Shown here one piece after another: positions 52,101 through 64,000 of a stretch of DNA of 64,000 nucleotides. The notes under the pieces are model-generated. The model worked only from the letters and a program-made list of their open reading frames with translations, made no database searches and had not been told where the DNA came from. The translations under genes were made by a program, and so were the position numbers. The stretch comes from Malurus cyaneus samueli. Taxonomy: Eukaryota; Chordata; Aves; Passeriformes; Maluridae. Position 1 is the first letter of the stretch. The number at the start of each line of letters is the position of its first letter. Location: assembly GCA_009741485.1 (NCBI GenBank), contig VKON01003655.1, forward strand, positions 329,099 through 393,098, in the 5' to 3' direction.

Positions 52101-55100
52101 TGCTGGGTCCTGGCAGGTCCAGGCCTGGATGGGGCAGACCCACAGAGCTCGTGTGTGGCTTTGATGGCACTCACCGCAAAAGTTTGAGGTGCAGGGCTTT
52201 TAACCACTGCTGTGACTGAATTCTGCAGGAATGCTTGAGGATTTGTACTGATAAGGACAGGATTTAGGAGCAAGACAGGGATATTCTCTGTAAACTGCTC
52301 GGGAGAAAATTGTCATGTTTATATTACAGTAGAAGGTGTCTCTCCTGGGTGTGCTGTGAGGGTGGAAGAGGCTCACAGCAGGAAAACAGTGAAAGTACAA
52401 CAGGGGCCATCCCTCTTGGAAAGTAGTGCAGAGAGGGGGAATGACTCCCATTTTATTTGAATTTATCATGCAGCTCATCCAAGGTGTGGTGTACCTGCAG
52501 CAGAACAGGAGCAGAGGCTGCCCTGTCCCATTTCAGCGCCCTCAGCCCCTGGGTAAAGCTTTCTGCATTTAGTGAGACTGAACTGCAAACCTGCAACTGC
52601 TGTAGTCAGGCTTTTGTCATCAGATCAAGGTCTCTCTGAGAGCAAGCACCTCTGAGAGGAAACTTGGGGTTTCCAGGGCTGTCTCCTTCCTTGACATGCA
52701 GAGAGCAGAAGTGCTGTTTGACTTCTTTGCTTCATCTTGACTTTATCTGATGTTTTCCTTCCATGGCCCAGATGGAAGAATTGGTGGGTGAGAGGCATCC
52801 TCACGCTGGCAATGATCACCTTCTTCTTCATCATCATCTACTTGGGCCCCATGGTCTTAATGACAATAGTAAGTGCTCCTCAGAGGTCTCCTGACCTTCC
52901 ACATTGATGAGTGGGGGGGAGATTGCAGGGACACTGCAAGGGTTGGGGAACTCAGAGCCACGTGTTCTAGAGGTCCTTATTCGTCTTCCTGGATTTCTCT
53001 CTCCATGGAGGAAGCCTGGGAGGAATCTGCTGGTCAGTATTGGGCAGCAGTTGGAGCTAATAGAAGGGATTGTTAGAAACCTGCAGAGGAAAGGGGAGGG
53101 AAAACAATGTGCTGATCTTCCTATATTGGATTAGGAGAGTCCTGCAGGACTGGCAGCAACTGCTTAAGTACCTTTTGCTCTGTACATACATGTTTTTGTT
53201 TCCTCCAGGAAAGAGGTGTTTAACCAATAGGAATTACAGTGCCTGGATATCTTTCTGTGCAGGTGATGTGTGTCCAGATCAAATGTTTCCACGAGATCAT
53301 CACTATTGGCTACAACGTGTACCATTCGTATGACCTGCCATGGTTCAGGACGCTCAGCTGGTGAGTGAGGGCCTCCTCCCCATCCCCTGCCCTCCTTGTC
53401 CCTTGTGTGCAGCACCAACACCTCACCTGGGGTACACAGGGGACCCAGCACAGACCCTGGGGCTGCTGTGTGCTGACAGTGACCTTTGTTGGCAGCACTT
53501 GAAAATGGAAATCACAGAATCCCAGAATGGTTTGGGTTGGGAGGGACCATAAAGATCATCTCATTCCAACCCCATCATGGGCAGGGACACCCTCCACTAT
53601 CCCAGGTTGCTCCAAGCTCCATCTAACCTGGCCACAGCTTCTCTGGGTACCTTGTGCAGGGCCTCCCCACCCTCACAGAGAGAAATTCCTTCCCAATATC
53701 CCATCTAACCCTGCCCTCCTTCAGCTTAAGGCCATTTCCCCTTGTCCTGTGACTATGTACGGGTTGGGGAAAGGACAGGAGTGGGGCATTTGGGTCACAG
53801 AGAGTGGGTGATTTTGGGATGCATGGAGCAAGTGAGTTTGGAAATTGGTGCATTTAGGAGGCACAGGGTTTTGGGATGCGCAGGACGGGATTTTGGGGAG
53901 CACAGGGTGGGTAGTTTTGGGGAGGCGCAGGGTGTGGGATTTTGGGAGGCAGAGGCCAGTTGAGCAGTGCCACCTAAAGGCAGAGTCTGTGTGCATCATG
54001 GCCAAATCCAAACCCCAGCCATGAGCCATCCCAGCGTGGGGCTGAGATGCAGCTACTCCTTGGAATGAAGGTGCCATCTCCAAACTGGGAGAGGCAGTTC
54101 TGGCTGGCAGAAGCAATGCCTTTTGGCAGCGTCACAGAGCAGTGTCAAGACCTCAGGGATCAGCCACTTTAGGAGCATTTTAGGTTTCTGCTGACAAGAT
54201 CCCCACCCTCCCCAGGTACTTCCTGCTGTGTGTGAACTATTTCTTCTATGGTGAGACAGTGACAGATTATTTCTTCACCCTGGTGCAGAGGGAGGAGCCC
54301 CTGCGGATCCTCAGCAAATACCATCGTTTCATTTCCTTCGCTCTCTACTTGACAGGTGAGCACCACCTTCATTAATGTCTGGGCTGGAGGGAAGAAATCT
54401 CCTGCCTGGAGTGCTCTGTCCAGTGCAGGATCCACAGTACATCATATCTGTTCTCCAGCAATACTGTAACTTGGCTGCATGGTGAGAGTGGAGGTGGCAA
54501 ATCTTTTCCATGAGGTTCTGGAGGAGAAAACTCCATATCTTTATGGGACAGCCAGATTGGTCATCTGTCCAAGTGTTGCTTATAGGCAGTGGTGACTTCC
54601 AAAGCAGTGCATTTCTCACTCCCCATTGCTCCTTTATTCAAATAAAATCCCAAGCAGCTGTGCAAAATCATGGAACAAGAATACTTCTGATTGTTGAAGG
54701 CACATTCCCACCACTGACTTCCCTTCTTTCTCCTCAGGTTTCTGCATGTTTGTCTTGAGTCTGGTGAAGAAACACTATCGCCTCCAGTTCTACATGGTGA
54801 GGTTACAATCTGGGGCCTGGTGAGGTTAAATCCAGAGCCTGTCTGCCCCCAGCTGGAGGCAGAAGAAGGAATAATTTAGGCTGCTTGAAAATGTTCTGTG
54901 GAGCAACTGTATGTCAGTAGGTGCTTCTGCTGCCTGGAAGAGAAGTGACTGTGAGCACAGTGTATTTTTAGGAAGCTGACTGACTGATTTGCCTTCAAAC
55001 ATGTTCTCTTCACTCTGCAACTAAGAAACTTCCTACAAGTTGAGAGAGCTGCACAAGGCTGCTTGAGAAGACCCTCTGGCTTTTTAAACTCCTTCTCTGA

Positions 55101-58100
55101 GGGAGAAGTCCAAGGGTGGCTCCATCCAATCTTAGCCTCAGACTCAGCAAGGATTTAAACTTTGTGACTTTGTCCTGCAGGTTTCAATGGTGACAAATCA
55201 TACATTTATAAAAGATGAGTTATTTATTAAGACAAATGTGTAGACAAAAGATAATAGATGAAAGATCTTAATGAGAATTCCTTACTACATAGTATAAAAG
55301 TAAAGAATTTCTGGTAGATTATAGTGTTATATAAGATGGGTACCTTGATGTAGTGCACTATATTAAAGCTGACAAAAGAAATAATATTGAATAAGAGTCA
55401 AAAATTTAACTTGCCCCAAAAATGATGATAACATTCACAGATTCCTTCACTTTATCCCTTGGGAAGAAACCATGAAATAGGTATTCCCACTCACAGGAGA
55501 AACTCCACATGTTTCCAGGAAAATATATGGAAGGTTTCTCTGTGAAGTCTGATGTGGCTTTTATAGTTGTAAAATGAGTCAGTCAGAAATCCAGCTTTGC
55601 AGATCTTCAACAGTGAGATGTTTATTGGCAGCTGGGAGATGCCAGGACAGTTGTTCACCCCATGGTGCCAAAAAAACTCTGTACAAGACAGCTTGTCCTG
55701 TTTGTCTGACTGGTTAACAGACAATAAATAATAGATGAGCTTTATGGGTGTGAGGTGCCCTGGTACCCTTGTGCTTGAGCTGTTCTGAGGAGCACTGAGC
55801 ACCTGAGCTGAGCAGTGCTGCCAGTGGCTCTGGGCAGCCTGGACAATTTGCTCTGTTCTCTTCCAGTTTGGCTGGACCCATGTGACATTGCTGATTATTG
55901 TTACCCAGTCCCACCTCATCATCCACAACCTGTTTGAGGGAATGATCTGGTGAGTTTCCTCTGTTTTCTGAGCTGCTTTGATTTCTGCAGTCTGAAACAG
56001 CTACACAGAATCATAGACTGGTTTGGGATGGAAGGGGCTTTAGTGATCATCCCACCCCCTGCCGTGGGCAGGACACCTTCCACTATCCCAGATTGCTCCA
56101 AATTTCATCCAGCTTGGCCTTGGGCACTTCCAGGGATGGGGAGTCCACACCTCTCTGGGCAACCAGTGCCAGGGCCTTATCACCATTACAGTAGGAATAA
56201 ATTCCTAATATCTATTTTTTTTTTTAATCTCAAAACTTGTTTTGAGTTAAAACTGTTCTCTCACAAAAGCAAATGGCCAAGGAGAAGGTGCTTCCTGTGA
56301 GGGACCACAGAAAAAGACTGAGTGAGTGAGTCCTCAGAAACTTAGGTCTTGGTTTGTGCTACTTCAGCATATACAGAGATGTTGTAAAGGAGAATTTTGT
56401 AAAATTGCTGTGGGGTACAGGAACCTTTCAGGTGTCTTTNNNGCTGGCTAGGTGCTTTCTGCTGATACCCACACTTGCTAAATGGTTGGGGAAATGCTGC
56501 TCTTGTGGGGCCATGCTGTCAGCATGTGGTAAAAGCTGCACTGAAAGGCAGGAGGGGAGCCTGCCACCACAGTCCAACTGCTGTGCACAGGGGAAGCCCC
56601 TTTGGTGGTCCTGCCAAAACCAGCAGGGACAGGAATTAATTCTGGGCACTTCAAGGTTCTCTGTTCCTCAGTGTGTCACACAACAGCTAAAATGCAGGAA
56701 ATGTTTATGCAGGAGGTCAGGAGGGGAGTGTCCAACACCCTGTTGTGTGTGGCTAAAAAAAATGTGCTGAAAACAGGCCATTCTGGGTACACAACCCACT
56801 TTTCAGTCCAGAGCACTGGAATAACCCCTAGATTTCCCTCGGAGCTTCATGTGGTTGTTTTTTGCACTGGAAGAGGGGATGTTGGTGTGATGGCACTGCA
56901 AAGTGCCTTTTGATGGCAGCTGCTCAGTAAGCACTGGAGTTGTATGATGTTGGCACTTGCCAATGGTTTGACCCTTGTTCCCTGCAGGTTCATTGTCCCG
57001 ATCTCCTGTGTGATCTGCAATGACATCATGGCCTACATGTTTGGGTTCTTCTTTGGCCGCACGCCGCTTATTAAGGTTTGGGATACTTTGGGGGACAACA
57101 TGTGAACTTTGTCCTTTGGGTCTCAGTCCTGTGCTCCCCCAGCTCCTGCTTTGTAGCCTCTTACGGTTCTAAAGCAAGTCTCCAAATTAAATCTGGTATA
57201 CATCCCAATCTTTGAGGATGTAAAATTAAATCATAGACCCATTTAGGTTGAAAAGGACTTTTAAGATCGAGTCCAACCGTGAATGAATGAACCGTTTCAG
57301 ACCCAGGTGTCCTGATTTGTGGGGTGGTGGCACCAGTTTGTGTTGGCCTCAGCAGTTCACAAGTGAGGAAGGTCTGCAGTGGTGTATAAATAATAACTCC
57401 CTTTCCTCTCTCTCTGGCAGCTCTCACCAAAGAAGACCTGGGAGGGTTTTATTGGAGGATTTTTTTCCACCGTTTTGTTTGGATTGCTGGTACGTGCCAT
57501 TATGGTACTTCCTCTATTGGAGGAGTTTTCCCTTCATAGGATCACAGTGTTTTGTCTAAAAAATCCAGTCAGGCTTTAATCTCTGCCATCTCTTGTCAGA
57601 TATTTCACCTTTTCTTGCTGCCCAGCGTTCAAAGTGGTCCATGGCTGTATGCAGACACTGCTAGTGGTGCTGAATACTGGAGAAAGTTTTCAATCTCTGT
57701 GATGTGCTCATTACAGTAATTAACCATTTTCCCTCTGCTGCTGTTGGATGGTGCTGTGCATAATTTCCGGGGCTGTGTGGGGAATTCCACACTCTTGGAA
57801 TGTTCTACCCTGTTTTTATGATCATCTCTGTGGCTACTGTTGCTGTCCCTCAGCCTTAGGGTACACCCTGGTCAGTCCTCTACTTCTGCATTTAGCCAAT
57901 TACTGCTGCTCATGGGAATAATCTCCTTAAGGAAGCTGGGAGTGTGTCTCCCTCCTCCCTCATCTCCTTGGGTGGCCTTTCCCTTGAGAAATCCTTGAGG
58001 AAAATATTAATCCTGTTTTCTTATCTCTTCTCCTGTCTCCCTGGAGCTGTCCTATGTGATGTCTGGGTACCGCTGCTTCACGTGCCCTGTGGAGTTCAAC

Positions 58101-60096
58101 AACGACACCAACAGCTTCACCGTGGACTGTGAGCCCTCTGAGCTGTTCCAGCTGCAGGAGTACAACATCCCTGTGGTGCTGCAGTCTGTGGTGGGCTGGG
58201 TACGATTCTCTCTGTTCACTGGGTCTTACTTAGTGGGGCAGGATCACTGAGGAAAGAGAGCAGTGGTTTGTTTTGATGTGAAGGAATGTGACAGGGGATG
58301 AAGGTGCATCCAGAAAAAAAGGGGGAAAGTAGTGGTGTGTGTATTTGATTGAGAGCCCAAAGGAATCGTCCCAAACCTGGTGAGACATTAACCCACCTGA
58401 AAACCAGCTGAGCTAGAGCCTGGGGGGCAGAGAAGGAGGGGTGGGCAGTGTTGTTCTCATTGGAAATCCTCCTGTGCTGTTTTTCCTGCAGAAGACAGTC
58501 CGGATGTACCCCTTCCAAATCCACAGCATCGCCCTCTCCACCTTTGCCTCGCTCATCGGGCCCTTTGGGGGCTTCTTTGCCAGTGGCTTTAAGAGGGCCT
58601 TCAAAATCAAGGTGAGGATGGTCAAAGTCAAGGACATTTTGGGAAGGTAACATGAAGTGGTTGCTGCCACTTGACATAGTCCTGAAGCTCTGAGGGAAGG
58701 GAGGGGAAGGGAGGTTTCTTCAGTAACAGATAAAATGCTGGAGCAGGATCTGGGGGTTTTTTTTTGACCAAAAGGGAACAGACCTTAAGATTTCAACTGT
58801 GATACTCTAAACCATGCTGTGGTGCAGGTAGAGGAAGGAAGACCTTGCCAGGAAGTTTTGCAATCTGAGGTTTCCCTTGATGTCTTGTTGGCTGGTTTTA
58901 CATATAAACAGTCTGTGCTCAGTTAAGATGCCTTGAAAGGCAAGGCAGGGTGGCAGCAGATAAATATTTGCCTTCTTTGACATTTGAGTAACAGAGCTGG
59001 GTTGAGCCTCAGTGCTCCTCGGGCACCAGCAACTTCATAAAGGAGAAACTTCCAAAACCAGGGAGACGTTAAACAAAATGTTTCTTTGGTCTGACTTTGC
59101 TTTCTGGGAAGAACTGGAGTGAGGGGATGAGTGTGGTGTGTGGGGGCACAACAGCAAGCTCAATTTTGGGGTGGTGCTCAGTGCAATCCCTCTGCTCTCA
59201 CAGGATTTTGCCAACACCATCCCAGGCCATGGGGGGATCATGGATCGCTTCGACTGCCAGTACCTGATGGCCACTTTTGTCAATGTGTACATTGCCAGCT
59301 TCATCAGGTGCGTTTGCCCTGCTGGGGCTGGGGCTTCCTGTCATACCCGGGGCATAACCTGCCTGGCAATGAGAGGCAGTTGTGCTCCCTGATCAATTAA
59401 CAGCTGAAAAGACAAGGCAGGAAATGGGGGCTTGAGAAAGGGAAGGATCTTTAGCAGAGCTGGAAACACAACCCTCATTTTCTTGGGATGTTATTCCAGT
59501 CCCACTGTCCCCCTCCATGTCCCTTCTGCATCCCTGTGAATCTTGGACAGGAAAATCTAATTTTGCAGCACTAATAAGCATTCTATAGCCAAGCACAGAG
59601 GAGAAAGCTTGTAGGTACCTAAAAGATCTGCTGGGGTAGCTGAGGAGCTGTCTGTATGTGGCTGCTTTGAATTTTGAGGGGGAACACCTGCTGGTAAGAT
59701 GCACAATCCTGTTCAAATGTATTGGGTTTGGGGTGTTACTTTGTGTTTACTGCTCAGCCTCTTGTGCCTTTTGAGTCCATTGCCACACCCCAAATGGAGT
59801 TAGGCTTCCTGCATAGAGCTGGCAAAGGAATGGACAACACAGCAGTTAATCTAAACCCGTTATTTTGATGAAATTGTCTTTGAGCCCCACCTCTCTGAGT
59901 TCAGCCATTGCTAAACTGTTTTTATGTTAGCAGTATTCCATTGCTAACTATGCTTTTGTGTTCCAGAGGCCCTAACCCAAGCAAACTGATCCAGCAGTTC
60001 TTGACACTGAGACCAGATCAGCAGCTTCACATCTTCAACACGCTGAAAGCACACCTGGTGGACAGGGGAATTTTGGGGAGCCTGGAGGACGCATAG
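40144..60096 (+). CDS. CDS2: CDS2, phosphatidate cytidylyltransferase 2
   Basis: Makes CDP-diacylglycerol from phosphatidate and CTP in the ER membrane, feeding phosphatidylinositol synthesis. Coding exons: 40,144-40,205 (see below); 51,757-51,899; 52,772-52,868; 53,263-53,360; 54,216-54,355; 54,738-54,796; 55,867-55,949; 56,988-57,075; 57,421-57,489; 58,047-58,199; 58,492-58,611; 59,204-59,307; 59,967-60,096. Exons 2-13 join in frame to 427 residues plus TAG, all GT/AG. They give an acidic Ser-rich N-terminus ([10 protein letters not shown]), several membrane helices from [11 protein letters not shown] onward, and the CTP_transf_1 signature across exons 11/12: [11 protein letters not shown] then [12 protein letters not shown]. 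The end is [10 protein letters not shown]. About 447 residues in total, against 445 in human. Exon 1 has a frame conflict: the ATG and the expected DK|ESES junction are in different frames. Confidence 0.96.
40512..40711 (+). repeat. Three diverged ~66-bp tandem units in CDS2 intron 1
   Basis: Units begin at 40,512, 40,577 and 40,643, each opening 'ggtg(g/a)gg'. Each then has 'cttcc..(t)agggaa', 'tttggt(g/a)c(c/t)tcc' and a 'catccccagggaatg'-like end. Period is 65-66 bp. It starts about 300 bp after the exon 1 donor. Confidence 0.8.
42771..42940 (-). repeat. CR1 LINE 3' fragment
   Basis: Antisense CR1 in CDS2 intron 1: 'gtggaatcatggaatggttt', 'tgccacaggcagggacacct' and 'tccaacttggccttggacac'. 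Confidence 0.85.
45095..45200 (-). repeat. CR1 LINE 3' fragment
   Basis: Antisense CR1 in CDS2 intron 1: 'aatcacagaatcccagattg', 'gttaggagggaccttaaagc' and 'ccccatccagcctggccttg'. Confidence 0.8.
47984..48107. repeat. Minisatellite, 31 bp x 4, CDS2 intron 1
   Basis: Four tandem units of exactly 31 bp, opening 'gggattgctgggagg' and closing 'ctgggcagtgac'. The first three units are identical; the fourth has two substitutions. Near-identity points to recent expansion. Confidence 0.95.
49421..49653. repeat. Minisatellite, 16-17 bp x 14, CDS2 intron 1
   Basis: Fourteen units of two main types: a 17-bp form 'atcaggatgtggcaggg' (with ga/ag variants) and a 16-bp form such as 'atcaggtgcagcaggg'. The forms alternate irregularly, with repeated multi-unit blocks. 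Confidence 0.95.
53511..53755 (-). repeat. CR1 LINE 3' fragment
   Basis: Antisense CR1 in CDS2 intron 4, one of the best preserved: 'aatcacagaatcccagaatg', 'gtttgggttgggagggacca', 'catgggcagggacaccctcc' and 'ccatttccccttgtcctgtg'. Confidence 0.93.
53815..53960. repeat. Imperfect G-rich tandem repeat, CDS2 intron 4
   Basis: Irregular units carrying 'attttggga(t/g)' and 'g(a/c)g(c)agggt' recur every 25-35 bp directly after the CR1 copy. Units are too diverged for an exact count. Confidence 0.55.
56005..56215 (-). repeat. CR1 LINE 3' fragment
   Basis: Antisense CR1 in CDS2 intron 7, starting about 55 bp after exon 7: 'cacagaatcatagactggtt', 'ccaccccctgccgtgggcag' and 'ccttgggcacttccagggat'. 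Confidence 0.92.
56440..56442. other. Assembly gap (three N)
   Basis: Three undetermined bases lie in CDS2 intron 7. The true gap size is unknown; no exon is interrupted. Confidence 0.98.
57228..57285 (-). repeat. CR1 LINE 3' remnant
   Basis: Short antisense CR1 end in CDS2 intron 8: 'aatcatagacccatttaggt', 'tgaaaaggacttttaagatc' and 'gagtccaaccgtgaatg'. Confidence 0.75.
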
Positions 60097-61566
60097 ACCC
60101 CGGGTGGTTGGAACAGGACTGAAAATGGACAGGCCTCCTCCAGGGAATTCCTGGCTTGCCTGATTTAAGACAATAGCAAGGCCTCATTTCACTGTAACTT
60201 TTCTTCCATTCTTGGTAAATGTTTGCATTTGTGTTTTGTTTTTTTTTTAAATAATATATTTATAGAGCTTTGGTTCAAATGAGCAAATCTTGGGTTTGTA
60301 GCTGAGAAGGAGTTAAGGCTTGAAATATCTTTTGCGTGGAGCAGGAGGATGTGATCGTCCTCATTGGGGTGTGGGCAGAGCTGAACTTTCCCTATGGGTG
60401 GGTTTTTGCAGGGAATACAGAGCGTTGTCCATGGGAGCTGGCAGGGAGGGTGAGGCTGTGCCCTCCCCTGGCCCTCGAGCTCCCAGTGGCAGCTCAGGGG
60501 ACCATCCTTCTCTCCAGTGATAACTGGGAGTGCAATGTGAATTGTCCCAGAAGTTTATGCCTGTGGGAATCTCCTTGCACCAGGTAATTGGAAGAGGATC
60601 TTGTGCTAACCCAGTCTTCTTTCCTCTGCCAGCCCTGCACCTGCTCTCACCTGCTGCTTTTGCAGTGCCTCTCACATTCCCTCCCTTCAGGGCTGATATT
60701 TTGGCAAATCAGATTTTTGTAACCAATTAAACCCAAAACAGACTGGGGACAAGGAGTCAAGAAACGTGATAGTTGTGTGTGGAAATGTGTGAGGTTCACA
60801 TTGCTTCAAAACTGATTGAAGTAATTAAGTTGTAAAGAATGTTGAAGTTCCATTGAGAAATTCCTGCAGAATAAGAACAACCTTTAAGCAACTTGGTTCA
60901 TTTTGCCCTACTAAATACCCTTTAAGAACCACACTTCTTCATTTCTCCAAGGCTGGAAACCCCACTCTGGGATATTTGAAGTAACTTGGGGAGCAGTTTC
61001 CAGCCAGTTTCATTGCTGGGTGGGCTCCAGCTACAGCTGGGAGTTTTGTTTTCTTTCAGGGATCATGTCTGTTTGTTACTTGAGTTGTAGAAGTCCTGCT
61101 GCTGAGTTTACCATGGTCTGTGTTGCATTTCAGTCTGGGTTTCTTTCTCTGCAGGCTTCTGTCCTGCTTTGCTTACTGAATCTTGTCAGAAATAGTTTGT
61201 ATTTTATAGCTGCAAGTTTTATTGAAGTAATTTCCTTAATTTTGTTATACTTCTTTATTATTTAAAAATGAGAGCCCTAAAGATTGTAAAAGTATTTTTT
61301 TTTTTGTGATCAGATAGAGATAATACCCCATTTACACCTTATGCAATGCTCCCAAACACAAGGTGACTCTGATTTTTCTTCTTTTCATAGTTTGTGCATG
61401 GGAGAGAGAAACTTAACTTATTTTAGCCTGGGGAATGAGTGACAGGGAGAGATAATACAGAAATACATTGGTGTTTTCAAGCAGTTGCTGCCGTAAACCT
61501 TAGACATAGACCCCCATATGTGATCTGTACCTGCTGCAAGCTGGCCTGGCATCGACAGAAAATAAA
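60097..61566 (+). other. CDS2: CDS2 3' UTR with candidate poly(A) signals
   Basis: After the TAG stop, AT-rich non-coding sequence continues with T-runs and AU-rich stretches (for example 60,240-60,265 and 61,195-61,310) typical of 3' UTRs. ATTAAA occurs at 60,726-60,731 and AATAAA at 61,561-61,566. My recollection is that mammalian CDS2 has a multi-kilobase 3' UTR, so use of a later site outside the window is possible. Confidence 0.55.
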
Positions 61567-64000
61567 CCACCTGAAAATACCCCAAATTCAGAGATTTTAC
61601 TCCATATACTGATTCTGCCACTGCTTTCATTTACCCTGAGTGTGCAAGAATGCTTGTGTGTGTGTAAGTACATGGCACAGGTCCCAAGCTCCGTCCCACA
61701 TTTTTGTAGGACTGTGGTGGGCGCTGCTTTGTCTTACTGAACGGAGCCACAGGGCAGGATGTGTGCTACAAATGCAGAGGTTTGATGGAAAGCACAGGCT
61801 TCAGAGAAGGCTTTGTTTTTATGAAGTATTTTCAGTTGGTGCTGACAAGTTCTGCACTGAGCCAGTTCAGGATTCTGTTTGGGGAATGCCAGTGGCGTCA
61901 CACATATTTTCCTGGGCTGGCTGTGGAGACTGTTCCCTTCCAGCTTGAATTAGGCAGGGATTTATTTTCTGTCGACAGAGCAAAAATTGGCCCAAGCCCC
62001 TCATACAGAAACTGCAGAGGAGGAGCAAGGTGCTTCCATTTGGCTTTGCCCAGGGTTAACATTTGGGCTGTTTGATGACGATTTGCCTCAGTTCAGCGAG
62101 GCCAAGTGAGGCCCTGCCAGGAGCACCCATAGGAACAGTGTGGGGGTGCCAGGTTTGGTTTGCCTTGTGGGGCTGGACCAGCTGGTGCTGTTCTGGATTC
62201 TCCCTGTGCATTGCCAACACCATTGCCAAAATCCCTTGTTGTGACTATTGGGTCACAGGCAGAAGTGACAGTGTTGATAAATATTACAAAAGTGGGATCT
62301 GTTCATAGTAAGAAATTTCTCTGGTGGGTCTTTAGCCTCCTACTTGTCTGCTTTAAAATTTTTGTTCCTCTTCGGTTAGTGGGGCAAAGGTTTGCTGCAG
62401 GCTCTGGTTTGGGGCAGAGCTGGGTGTTTCCCGAGGGTGTAAATGCCGGAGGTGGGCACTGGAGGGCAAAACAATTCCACTGAATGGCTGTGAGAGAATC
62501 AGCAGCAGCAGCAGCTCTGCCTGTGGGTGGCTTCCCTGATCAGCTTTATTCCTGCTTCCTCCCCCGAAGGGTGGCCTTCCAAACCCGGGCTGCTCCTCGT
62601 GGGGAGAGCTGCCTGGGAACGGTATGCTGCATGAAGTTCATTTCAGTGAGTGGTAACAGTGGATCCTTGAGGAGGAAGGGAGGGAAGTGGGGGAGATCAT
62701 TGGCAAGTTGTGCACCTGAACTCAGAGAATCAGGAGTTGGATCCTGCGTTTGGGTTGGATGGGGCCTTAAGTTTTGTTCCACCTCCCTTGCCCTGGGCAG
62801 GGAATTAATTTCTCACTAGACCAGGTTGCTCCAAGCCCCACCCAGTCTGTCTGAACACTTCCAGGGATGGGGAGTTTGTAACTCCCTGAGAAAAGATGAA
62901 AAGCTGCAGTTCCTGGCTGTGGCTGTTTTTGAGGGAGTAACTGATGTGCAACAGGGGATGTGCAACAGCACATGTGGCCCCTCTTTGCATTAAGCCCTGC
63001 AGGACCTTGGTGATGCTGCAGCTCTGAGCAATTTTGGTGTTGGAGGGGCCAGAATGACCGCAGGGATGGTGGGTAAGGAGATGTGGGGATGCTCCCAAGA
63101 AGTTCTCCAGCTGCAGAGCTTGAGCTCAGTGTGGCACAAAAGTTCTGGTTCTCTGCTGCTGGAGCCCACTGTGAAGTTGGGAAGAGCAGAGCAGCAAGGG
63201 GAAGATGGTGCCAGCTGGGATGTGTGTGTGGGCAGAGGGGAAGGGACAGGAAGGATTTGGCCAGTGGGAAGGCATGGCTGGGCAGGGACAGGCTGGTGTG
63301 GGGGCCACTTTGCATTGGTGTCACTGAAGAAGCTGCCAGGGAGGTGAGTGTCCATAGGGATGGCACATGGCTGGGACACTGCTGTGGTGCAGTGAGTGGC
63401 TGGCAGTGCTGGGCAGGGCATTGGACACCCCCAGTGTTTGTTTTTTAGGGGCTGATATGGTTTGGACACAGGTTTGATCCACAGCTGGGCTGGGCCTGCA
63501 GCCACAAGCACTGGCACTCCTTGGTGGGAATTTGCTTTACCCTGTGTGGTTGTAGCTCAGGTGAGTTTGCAGGTGGGAGGCAGGACCAGCCTGTGGCTAC
63601 AATGCTCAGGGAAGCATCAGACCTGGGTTCTGCAGTGTGTCCTGTGGGGTCAGCCAGTGTTAAACAGACATTCCCTGGGCAGGCTCAGCAGTGACCCTGA
63701 GCTGAAGGGGCAGCTCTTTCTGGGCTCTGTGGTGCTGTGTGGCACATGGAGCTGGGGCTCCTGCAGCATCACCTAAGGCTTGGCACCAGGCTGTGGAATC
63801 TCAGTGTCATCTTCCAGGGAATGTCTCCTGTGTCTGGTGTGTGCAGAGAGCCCCCCAGCCTGGCTCTGGTGGGATCTTGCCCTGTCTCCCTTCCCCATCT
63901 GTGTGATGGGAGCCTGGCAGGGCTCTGCTCAGTATGGGCCCATCCAGCCCCTCCTGGGGACAGCTCAGCCATCAACATCATTGCATGGAAGCTCCCGTGG
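61567..64000. other. Distal CDS2 3' UTR or intergenic, no gene recognised
   Basis: No coding exon is supported. The stretch becomes GC-richer after about 62,700 and holds one antisense CR1. In mammals the next gene beyond CDS2 is PROKR2; I find no sign of it here. Confidence 0.5.
62743..62895 (-). repeat. CR1 LINE 3' fragment
   Basis: Antisense CR1: 'tttgggttggatggggcctt', 'aggttgctccaagccccacc' and 'acacttccagggatggggag'. Confidence 0.8.

Noticed and set aside
61567..64000. Possible PROKR2 coding sequence downstream of CDS2
   Set aside because: Expected from mammalian synteny, but no seven-helix receptor exon is visible on either strand here.

Overview
The window is genomic DNA from a bird. 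The grounds are many CR1 (chicken repeat 1) LINE 3' ends, compact vertebrate introns, CpG-island promoters, and the conserved vertebrate gene order TMEM230 - PCNA - CDS2. The sequence does not resolve which bird. Most open frames are chance; the real coding sequence lies in short exons with GT/AG borders.

Layout: (1) 1-12,694 has no recognisable coding exon and is probably the first intron of a minus-strand gene whose CpG-island first exon ends at a clear splice donor at 12,694/12,695. Vertebrate synteny suggests SLC23A2, but no SLC23A2 coding exon is in the window. (2) 12,970-15,115 is repeat-rich: a CR1 nested in a CR1, a ~250-bp duplicated segment whose second copy is split by another CR1, and between the copies an LTR-like block with a TATA box and a poly(A) signal. 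(3) 15,115-27,250 is intergenic with no gene recognised. (4) TMEM230 (minus, 28,307-30,283 coding, non-coding exon 1 near 32.4 kb) encodes a 120-residue two-pass membrane protein. Its CpG promoter carries a 10-unit GC-rich minisatellite. (5) PCNA (minus, 36,249-39,295) has six exons and encodes the complete 262-residue sliding clamp. (6) CDS2 (plus, 40,144-60,096) has 13 coding exons and encodes ER phosphatidate cytidylyltransferase 2; its 3' UTR runs on towards the window end.

PCNA and CDS2 are divergent, with start codons 848 bp apart. The PCNA side has a TATA box, an E2F-like site, an E-box and four CCAAT boxes. The CDS2 side is TATA-less, GC-rich, and contains a tandem ~135-bp duplication of promoter sequence. 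The three genes are housekeeping genes of separate pathways (vesicle traffic, DNA replication and repair, phospholipid synthesis); they are neighbours by ancestral synteny, not a functional operon.

I see no new biological system here. The points most worth checking are a one-base frame conflict in CDS2 exon 1, the promoter minisatellite of TMEM230, the duplicated CDS2 promoter, and the orphan CpG-island exon at 12.7 kb.
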